Below are positions 1-5,136 of a stretch of 6,157 nt of DNA, piece by piece. The translations under genes and the position numbers were made by a program. Within the stretch, counting starts at the first letter, position 1. Every line of letters starts with the position of its first letter. The notes under the pieces were generated by a model. It ran no database searches. It was not told the origin of the DNA and was given only the letters and a program-made list of their open reading frames with translations. The stretch is taken from the NCBI GenBank assembly GCA_903907305.1, contig CAIVNT010000464.1:1-6157 (forward strand), in the 5' to 3' direction. The stretch comes from an uncultured Ignavibacteriota bacterium. Lineage in GTDB: Bacteria; Bacteroidota; Ignavibacteria; UBA10030; UBA8401.

Positions 1-476
1 CGGAGATCGTTGATAACAACTCCATACCTGCTGACACGATAGAGAGAAACAATGATCGTCTGTAATTCCGTTTCGGTGAAATGATGAAGGAACAGCGAAA
101 CATGAACAATATCGAATGACCGTTCCTTGAATGGTAAATTGAAGACAGAACCGTTGACGACCGACAGACCGGGATAAGTGTCACGGCCATATTTACACGC
201 ACCAAAATTGATATCCAGTGATGTCAGCGCAATCGTTCGATGACCCGCGAGAAGTGAATGCGAGAGATCGCTTCCTCCGGAGCCGACATCCAATATTGAA
301 GGGGAACGGTGTTCAGGGATATGTTTCATCACCGCAGCGATCCCTTTTTGTGATACGGCATCTCCTCCAAGAAATGTATTAATGACGGTCAATTCCTTTA
401 GCGCATCGGTCAATCGCGAATCCTGGATCGAAAAATCGTCCATGATCTCCTTTTGGATGCTCCGCGGAAAGAACAT
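1..476 (-). CDS. SAM-dependent methyltransferase (class I), partial, partner of the type III polyketide synthase
   Basis: This gene is open to the left edge, leaving 158 N-terminal codons visible. The protein has a class I Rossmann methyltransferase core: motif I LDVGSGGSDL at residues 62-71, an acidic residue ending strand 2 (LDIN, about 88), and the stretch NLPFKERSFDIVHVSLFLHH at about 113-132, typical of the UbiE/Methyltransf_11 type. I start it at the ATG at 474-476, which shares its A with the TGA of the upstream synthase gene (TGATG) and gives MFFPRSIQKEIMDDF. The EIMD segment resembles the ELMD-like N-terminus of methyltransferases encoded next to bacterial type III synthases. The alternative ATG at 441-443 has a good AGGAG ribosome site but loses this segment. 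In known phenolic-lipid operons (srs type) such enzymes O-methylate the alkylresorcinol or alkylquinone product; that role here is inferred from context. A flavin oxidoreductase often follows and could lie beyond the edge. Confidence 0.88.
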   Translation of the reverse strand, partial: MFFPRSIQKEIMDDFSIQDSRLTDALKELTVINTFLGGDAVSQKGIAAVMKHIPEHRSPSILDVGSGGSDLSHSLLAGHRTIALTSLDINFGACKYGRDTYPGLSVVNGSVFNLPFKERSFDIVHVSLFLHHFTETELQTIIVSLYRVSRYGVVINDL

Positions 477-1564
477 CACACCCCCTGAAGGAATGCAACT
501 TCCATTGTCAGACCCGGACCGAATGCAACGGCGCAGACGTGTTCGTCTTTACCAATCTCTCGGGTTGCGAGAAGTTCTTTCAGGACAAAGAGGATGGAGG
601 CGGAGGACATATTACCGTAATTCTTCAGGATGTTCCGCGAAGAAAGCATTTCTTCGTCCGTTAATTTCAGACCGGTTTGCAGAGAATCCAGGATCGCCCG
701 ACCTCCGGGATGCAGCACCCAATGGCGAATGGATGACCGATCAATTCCATTTTCCGCGAACAGACGATTGATGACGGGAATCGCTTCTTCAAGAATTATC
801 CTCGGCAGTTCCGATGAGAGCATCATTTCGAAACCGGTGTTTCCTATTTTCCACCCCATAAATTCCGCGGAGTTCGGGAACAGATGCGAATGTGTCTGCA
901 TCAGACGCAGCCGCGGCCGGAATCCTGATGCATTGGAAAACAGCGCTGCTGCGCAGCCATCCGCAAAGATCATATTCGCAAGGATATTGTCGCGCGTCGG
1001 TTCCGTTTGGAGATGGATACTGCACAATTCGACAGCTACGACAAGAGTTGTGCTCTTCTCCGCTTCGGCACTTTTTAGCGCTTCAAGCACGGAGGTGAAG
1101 CCCACAAGAGCCGCGGCACATCCCATGAATCCGATATGCGTCCGCTGGAGTGACGGAGAGAGATGGAATTCATTCATTATAAAATAATCGAGACCTGGTG
1201 CATAGAATCCCGTACATGATATTGTGATCACTCTTCGAATCGACGACGGATCACACGACGTTTCGGCAAGAAGTTGTTCCACTGCCTGCCTGGCAAGTAT
1301 CTTCGTCCAGCGCTCATAGAGCAACATGCGGGTCTTTGTGTCCGGAGTGACGGCGCCTGAATCGGTGGAATAGAATTTTTCGTCCGGTGCACTTTCGGCA
1401 TCGGGAACAACGACATAGCGGGATTCAATTCCCGAATGTTGAGATGCGGCATCGATCAGCCGGGCGACGGCAGGGCGCACCGCCATTCGTTTTTTCAATT
1501 CTTCCGTTGCTGTTGATTGACTGACCTTATACGGCGGTGAAGCCGTAGTAATATGAATGAGCAT
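476..1564 (-). CDS. Type III polyketide synthase (chalcone/stilbene synthase-like; alkylresorcinol or alkylpyrone synthase candidate)
   Basis: This 362-residue protein has the usual length for a homodimeric type III polyketide synthase, a cytosolic enzyme that extends an acyl-CoA starter with malonyl-CoA and cyclises the chain. The catalytic triad is intact: Cys149 in IGFMGCAAAL, His285 in WVLHPGGRA and Asn318 in NYGNMSSAS. The C-terminal FGPGLT loop (348-353) and the VELCS strand (178-182) also fit the family. The start is the ATG at 1562-1564, because GGAGG sits about 5 bases upstream and the protein then begins like bacterial relatives (ITTASPPYKVSQ). The reading frame stays open upstream to a TTG at 1720, but those 52 residues do not look like the family. 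The synthase is followed with a one-base overlap by a methyltransferase gene, which suggests phenolic lipids or methylated alkylpyrones. The starter and ring type cannot be read from the sequence. Confidence 0.93.
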   Translation of the reverse strand: MLIHITTASPPYKVSQSTATEELKKRMAVRPAVARLIDAASQHSGIESRYVVVPDAESAPDEKFYSTDSGAVTPDTKTRMLLYERWTKILARQAVEQLLAETSCDPSSIRRVITISCTGFYAPGLDYFIMNEFHLSPSLQRTHIGFMGCAAALVGFTSVLEALKSAEAEKSTTLVVAVELCSIHLQTEPTRDNILANMIFADGCAAALFSNASGFRPRLRLMQTHSHLFPNSAEFMGWKIGNTGFEMMLSSELPRIILEEAIPVINRLFAENGIDRSSIRHWVLHPGGRAILDSLQTGLKLTDEEMLSSRNILKNYGNMSSASILFVLKELLATREIGKDEHVCAVAFGPGLTMEVAFLQGV

Positions 1565-1566
1565 AA

Positions 1567-1578
1567 CATCCTCCGGAT
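1567..1578 (-). promoter_or_regulatory. Strong ribosome binding site of the polyketide synthase gene
   Basis: The minus strand reads TCCGGAGGATGTT just before the ATG at 1562-1564, a near-perfect Shine-Dalgarno core (GGAGG) about 5 bases from the start. It is the clearest ribosome site in the window and decides the start against the longer open frame that begins with a TTG at 1720. Confidence 0.8.
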
Positions 1579-1691
1579 ACAGTAATGTAGAGAATCCGTC
1601 CGCGACCATCAAGCAGTAACAAAGTGAAGCGATACATCCATTCTTATGAAGCCCCCTTTTGCCGATATTCAAACTTGCCGGCATCAAGATA

Positions 1692-1720
1692 CTTTTACTC
1701 GTTGAACATGCTTTCGTCAA
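1692..1720 (-). promoter_or_regulatory. Possible sigma70-type promoter of the polyketide synthase operon
   Basis: On the minus strand TTGACG (1715-1720, five of six matches to TTGACA) is followed after 17 bases by TAAAAG (1692-1697, four of six matches to TATAAT). It lies about 130 bases upstream of the synthase start, so transcripts would carry a leader of roughly 120 bases. Bacteroidota use a different promoter consensus (TTTG and TAnnTTTG), and I found no exact copy of that here, so this is only a candidate. Confidence 0.3.
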
Positions 1721-1923
1721 TAAAGAATGGCCGTGATTGTTCGCGGAGCATCCTTCAAATAATATCGATAAACACTATCAGGACTTAGTATCGACTAAAA
1801 GGAGGAAATGATAATTATTTTTGCAGGAAGAGCGGAGATTTTTTTGAAAAGAATCGTACATCACTCCATCAGTATCGATTTTTTGAACGTTCTCAAGGCA
1901 GTTTGGCCTGCAGTTTTAGACTA

Positions 1924-2027
1924 GAGTTCATCTCAAAAATCCACTGTCACCCCCGTCCCAAAGTGATCCCTTCTGGACGGGAATGACACTCCTCACTCGA
2001 TGCAATTTATTTTTGAGATAGGTTCTC
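1924..2027. repeat. Nested palindromic element, MITE- or REP-like
   Basis: A perfect 11-bp inverted repeat, ATCTCAAAAAT at 1930-1940 and its complement at 2009-2019, encloses about 68 bases. Outside it the symmetry continues imperfectly (GAGTTC on the left, GAGAACCT read inward on the right). Inside lies a second inverted repeat, 13 bases at 1946-1958 and 1975-1987 around a 16-base loop, with two imperfect positions. No open frame is present. Size, terminal inverted repeats and inner hairpin fit a small non-autonomous mobile or REP-like element; copy number in the genome would decide this. Confidence 0.6.
1946..1987 (-). terminator. Candidate 3'-end hairpin for the glycosidase operon
   Basis: In minus-strand RNA the arms 1975-1987 and 1946-1958 pair over all 13 positions, two of them as U-G wobbles, with a 16-base loop. 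A run of five T (after AGTGGA) follows within about ten bases. In plus-strand RNA the two wobble positions become C-A mismatches, so the hairpin is best in the direction of the upstream glycosidase operon. The U-run is not directly at the stem, so termination is only plausible; the stem may also just be the core of the repeat element. Confidence 0.4.
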
Positions 2028-2097
2028 AATACTTCAGCTTTTCGATTTGGGTCAGGATCGTATCGGAGTTGTGCGATTCCGGACAGAAGGAGTGTTA
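2026..2097 (-). other. In-frame continuation past the stop of the lipoprotein GH5 gene
   Basis: After the TAA at 2095-2097 the same frame stays open for 22 codons to a TGA at 2026-2028. The final part reads SDTILTQIEKLKY, an amphipathic helix-like end of the kind expected for the last helix of a (beta/alpha)8 barrel, whereas the annotated product ends soon after the eighth strand. This may be a relic of a longer ancestral gene with a single nonsense change (for example CAA, GAA or AAA to TAA), a sequencing error, or chance. Confidence 0.35.
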
Positions 2098-3270
2098 CGG
2101 TGCCATTACAGACGGGATGATATTATAGACAAAACTGTATCCGCCAAAGATATCGGATGCTACAAGCCCGAACCAACCCCGGTCATCCCAAAATGTCGCA
2201 GACATTTTTTCATTGATGATCGTAAGACGCATTGTTCGATAATATAACCGTACAATATCAGTATTGCGTTCAGCAACATTGGTGGCTCGACCGACACCAA
2301 ACTCACCGTAATTGATAGGGACACCGAGCAATTTTGCGTGTGCCGATACCTTCGCGATACCATTGATCAGAGGAGCGGTTCCCGGCCATGCTGAGTTGCT
2401 TCCGTTCTCGCCGCAGAATGACCACGGGTCATATGTGTGCACCTGAATTGCAATGTATGCATCGGATCCTTTTCCGGGCAGACTCTCTTTGTCCGGATAA
2501 ACCTCTTCGATCTGTGATTGATTCCCTTGTCCATTCAATCCAACCATGATGATCCTGGTAGCATTCTTTCCTCCCGTTTCTCTGATGGCTTTAACCCCGA
2601 CGTAATTTATATTACGGGTCAGCGCAAGAGCGAAAGGATCATTTGCCGTCGGACCGCCGTTCCAATCACCAAACACTCCATCCGGTTCGTTCAGAATTTC
2701 GAAGATAAGATGGTCGGAATAGCCTTTGAAATAATTGGCAATTCCCCGCCAGAGAGTTGTAAAGACAGTATCATGAGCGGGTGTTCCATTATAATTTTGT
2801 TTCAGCCAATTCTCATGATGCGTATTAATGACAACATACATCTTCTTCTCCAAAGCGTAATCGATGACCGCTTTGAGCTGAAGAAACCGCGGATGCATTA
2901 CATTGACGGTACCGGCATCATTCGCGAGCGTGTTCCCACCGTACCCTTCTTTCCAGGTAATAGGGATTCGGATGTGCCGCAATCCTGCCGCATAATATAG
3001 ATCGATGATGGGACGGATACTTTCGATAGTTGTGGGATTCTGGGCAAGATCGAATGTGTTGCCGAGATTGAATCCTGTTCCCATCGCTGCGATAACGGAT
3101 GCCGCAGTCTGTGCCGAAGCGGTGTCGACAGCAGGGACATCTTTGACAGGCGCGTTCACATCTTCGCCGGAACACGAAAGAAGAAAAAACAGTATGCATA
3201 AGAACATAGGAACACCCATGGTTTTAATTAATTGATAGACAACTCCTGATGGTAACACTGTTCTCTCCAT
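2095..3270 (-). CDS. GH5 glycoside hydrolase, lipoprotein (endo-beta-glucanase/mannanase-like)
   Basis: This 391-residue protein carries an N-terminal hydrophobic segment ending in a lipobox, FLLSC with Cys33, so it is probably an envelope lipoprotein. A low-complexity linker (about 34-58) precedes the catalytic barrel. GH5 hallmarks are GFNLGNTFD (66-74), HIRIPITW (99-106), INTHHENW (148-155), the acid/base Glu195 in FEILNEP, HTYDPW (278-283), the nucleophile Glu323 in YGEFG and FWDDRGWFG (360-368). The GFNLGN opening separates it from the Cel5A-type enzyme encoded just upstream; endo-beta-1,4-glucanase, xyloglucanase or mannanase are all possible. The start at 3268-3270 has a weak AGGA site and lies 6 bases after the preceding stop; Met18 gives a more classical signal peptide. 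The C-terminus ends soon after strand 8, and the frame continues after the stop. Confidence 0.9.
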   Translation of the reverse strand: MERTVLPSGVVYQLIKTMGVPMFLCILFFLLSCSGEDVNAPVKDVPAVDTASAQTAASVIAAMGTGFNLGNTFDLAQNPTTIESIRPIIDLYYAAGLRHIRIPITWKEGYGGNTLANDAGTVNVMHPRFLQLKAVIDYALEKKMYVVINTHHENWLKQNYNGTPAHDTVFTTLWRGIANYFKGYSDHLIFEILNEPDGVFGDWNGGPTANDPFALALTRNINYVGVKAIRETGGKNATRIIMVGLNGQGNQSQIEEVYPDKESLPGKGSDAYIAIQVHTYDPWSFCGENGSNSAWPGTAPLINGIAKVSAHAKLLGVPINYGEFGVGRATNVAERNTDIVRLYYRTMRLTIINEKMSATFWDDRGWFGLVASDIFGGYSFVYNIIPSVMAP

Positions 3271-3276
3271 GACATC

Positions 3277-4329
3277 CTATTTTTTCTTGAGCTTCGACAA
3301 AGGCATCACCGGCGACCTATTGTTGTTCAACCAATACTTCACAAAGTCACCTCCGGCTGTTGTATTATTCCAAAGTGCGTCGGCACAACTGTGTGGTTTC
3401 AAAGACGATGTGCTTTCCTCTTTATCCCCATAACTAAAATTACACCAACTGATCGATACAGTATCCTTGTCCAAGATATGTTGTTTCATTGTTCGGAGGA
3501 ATAAAGAACTGACGGCGGTATCGAGCATTCCCGCTCCGGACGATTCACACATTCCCCATTCGCTTACAAAGACCGGAATGCGGTGAATGTATTCTGCAAA
3601 TATTGGATATAACGAACGATGAGAAGCAGCATAAAAATGGAAGGCGAACATGACATTGGTGTTATCGTTCAGTTTTGCCGTATCGATCGATTGAAGTTTT
3701 TGATCCCAATCGGAGCAGCCGATAATGATGACGGCGTCCGGATCATTTTTTCTTATGATCGGCATGATCCTGTTGGCATATTCAGCGATCGTGTCCCATG
3801 GTGCGGTCGTTCCATACGGTTCATTAAATAATTCATAGATGATATTCTTTTTGCCGGAATATTTTGACGATACCATTTCAAAGAATGCGGCTGCGCCTGA
3901 ATGATGCACATCGACCGGACTGCCGTACCGGTCGTTATGCCAATCAATGATACAATACACACCAAGACGTTCGGACCACGCGACACAACTATCGATGAGG
4001 ATGTTATTCCATTCAGGATTTTGATTGTAATTATTCGAAGTGCTATAGTTTGCCATGTACACCGGTATTCGAATGACGGATGAATTCCAATCATCTCTCA
4101 ACACTCTAAAGCTTTCATAGGAAAGACATTCCGGCATATGCATCAATCCAAACTGACTCATTCCCCGCAACTGAACAGGTTTCCCTTGCTTGTTGCATAA
4201 CTGATGACCGACCACCCGTAATCGGCCATGTTCAAGAACTGGGTTTTGCGAAAAAGAAATGTATGGGAGAGTGACAATGCTGAAGAAGAAAACAAGTGAC
4301 CTTATCATAAACAATATTCCAATAACCAT
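3277..4329 (-). CDS. Secreted GH5 endoglucanase, Cel5A/GH5_2 type
   Basis: This 350-residue protein has an N-terminal signal peptide (about 1-27, ending ISFSQ) followed by a single GH5 domain. Motifs match the GH5_2 endo-beta-1,4-glucanases: PVQLRGMSQFGL (51-62), LRDDWNSSVIRIPVY (77-91), CIIDWHNDR (126-134), acid/base Glu170 in YELFNEPYG, FAFHFYA (228-234), nucleophile Glu257 in VSEWG and SISWCNFSYGDKEESTSSLK (292-311). It should cleave internal beta-1,4-glucosidic bonds outside the cytoplasm. No carbohydrate-binding module is attached; the separate binding protein encoded just upstream may supply that role. The C-terminus is a basic KLKKK tail after a short extension. The start is uncertain: the ATG at 4327-4329 has no clear ribosome site, and Met8 (4306-4308) gives the more typical signal peptide MIRSLVFFF. 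Confidence 0.92.
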   Translation of the reverse strand: MVIGILFMIRSLVFFFSIVTLPYISFSQNPVLEHGRLRVVGHQLCNKQGKPVQLRGMSQFGLMHMPECLSYESFRVLRDDWNSSVIRIPVYMANYSTSNNYNQNPEWNNILIDSCVAWSERLGVYCIIDWHNDRYGSPVDVHHSGAAAFFEMVSSKYSGKKNIIYELFNEPYGTTAPWDTIAEYANRIMPIIRKNDPDAVIIIGCSDWDQKLQSIDTAKLNDNTNVMFAFHFYAASHRSLYPIFAEYIHRIPVFVSEWGMCESSGAGMLDTAVSSLFLRTMKQHILDKDTVSISWCNFSYGDKEESTSSLKPHSCADALWNNTTAGGDFVKYWLNNNRSPVMPLSKLKKK

Positions 4330-4346
4330 AGTATAATAAATACATC

Positions 4347-4359
4347 CCCGCCGGGCGGG
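4347..4359. repeat. GC-rich intercistronic hairpin
   Basis: CCCGCCGGGCGGG is a perfect palindrome (six-base arms around one base; in RNA about five pairs with a three-base loop). It begins one base after the stop codon of the CBM6-like gene in transcription direction and lies 17 bases before the first GH5 start. Its GC content contrasts with the AT-rich surroundings. No U-run follows, so it may mark an mRNA processing or stability site and not a full terminator. Confidence 0.5.
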
Positions 4360-4360
4360 A

Positions 4361-5128
4361 CTATTTGCCGTTCAATGCCGGAGCAGAACTTTTTCTGACA
4401 AATTCGATATAGTCGAAGTTTCCCAGATCATTTTTTTCGAAAACGTCCGGATAGGTTACTTTTAATGTAAGAAGCTGCAGACCTGTATTTGGGAAGGCGA
4501 TCTCAGCTACATTCATCACTTTGTTCCAGCGATGCCACCGGAGTCCATCTTTTTGATCACCGTGACACGAATTGGGAACAATTGCTTTGTTCACAACCGT
4601 TGTATTGTTGAGTGCCAATGACAATTCCAAACCTTCGGGTAAGGGTGCTGTGCATAAAAAGTGTATCGTATACACTCCGGGAGTATCTACCTGTACCGTA
4701 TAATTCAGCCATTGACCCGGAGGAGTCCAACCGGTATACATTTGCTGCAGTATCTGCGGGAACATGTTCTTTGCAGGGTCTACATCGCAACAGGGCTTTG
4801 TATAGGAGATTGCTACAGCTTCGGTATCTCTGAATCTACACAAATATGTAGTTCCGCTTTCGTTGCAGCCCATTGCATTATTAAAATCGGCACCGACATT
4901 TCGTCCATTCACTTTTGCTTTGGTTCCGCCATACGCCACACCATAGCCGCCAAAATCATAATATTCACATTGTAGTTTTCCGGGAATATGTATGGGATAA
5001 ATCTTTACGGAATCATCATGGAACGGCATTCCCTTATACTCTTTGGGAATCTGAGCTGCGAGAGTCGTCGGGTTGATCAATGTAACAGCGATTAAATAAT
5101 ATCCCATCAGCGTAGAGCGTAGCTGCAT
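4361..5128 (-). CDS. Secreted stand-alone CBM6-like carbohydrate-binding protein
   Basis: This 255-residue protein has a signal peptide (about 1-25, cleavage near TTLAAQ) and then one beta-sandwich binding module at about 45-245. CBM6/CBM35-type signs are the opening IPGKLQCEYYDFGGYGVAY (48-66) with the Glu55 expected in the calcium site, GWTPPGQWLNYTVQV (133-147) with Trp134 and Trp140, TPGVYTIHFLC (149-159) and the closing NFDYIEF (237-243). No catalytic domain is present, so it probably binds polysaccharide or presents substrate to the co-encoded enzymes. The module has seven cysteines (54, 88, 97, 113, 114, 159, 188), unusual for this fold and suggesting disulfides. It starts 8 bases after the GH3 stop. 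Met8 (5105-5107) is an alternative start. Ligand specificity cannot be read from the sequence. Confidence 0.8.
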   Translation of the reverse strand: MQLRSTLMGYYLIAVTLINPTTLAAQIPKEYKGMPFHDDSVKIYPIHIPGKLQCEYYDFGGYGVAYGGTKAKVNGRNVGADFNNAMGCNESGTTYLCRFRDTEAVAISYTKPCCDVDPAKNMFPQILQQMYTGWTPPGQWLNYTVQVDTPGVYTIHFLCTAPLPEGLELSLALNNTTVVNKAIVPNSCHGDQKDGLRWHRWNKVMNVAEIAFPNTGLQLLTLKVTYPDVFEKNDLGNFDYIEFVRKSSAPALNGK

Positions 5129-5136
5129 GATGCGCC

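Larger units (their letters stand above)
1565..2094. other. Intergenic region between the glycosidase operon and the polyketide synthase operon
   Basis: These 530 bases hold no gene I can support. From right to left they contain an in-frame continuation of the lipoprotein GH5 frame, a nested palindromic element, an AT-rich stretch with two direct copies of AGTATCGA (1787-1794 and 1871-1878), a candidate promoter and the leader of the synthase gene. A 38-codon frame on the plus strand (1808-1924) starts after AGGAGG, but the spacing to ATG is only two bases and the product is not recognisable. Confidence 0.7.

Noticed and set aside
382..771. 129-codon plus-strand frame across the synthase/methyltransferase junction
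   Set aside because: It overlaps both well-supported minus-strand genes in antisense and its product is not recognisable.
630..1187. 185-codon open frame on the plus strand inside the synthase gene
   Set aside because: It is antisense to a clearly functional gene, shows no recognisable motif and has an arginine/serine-rich composition typical of a shadow frame.
1565..1720. N-terminal extension of the polyketide synthase by 52 residues from a TTG start
   Set aside because: The extension is rich in unrelated sequence, starts at TTG without a ribosome site and overlaps the candidate promoter, while the ATG at 1564 has GGAGG and a family-like beginning.
2518..3000. 160-codon plus-strand frame opposite the lipoprotein GH5
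   Set aside because: It lies antisense over conserved catalytic motifs and has no family features.
3277..4329. The two neighbouring GH5 genes as a tandem duplication
   Set aside because: Their sequences share only the family catalytic motifs; opening motifs, loop patterns and signal type differ.
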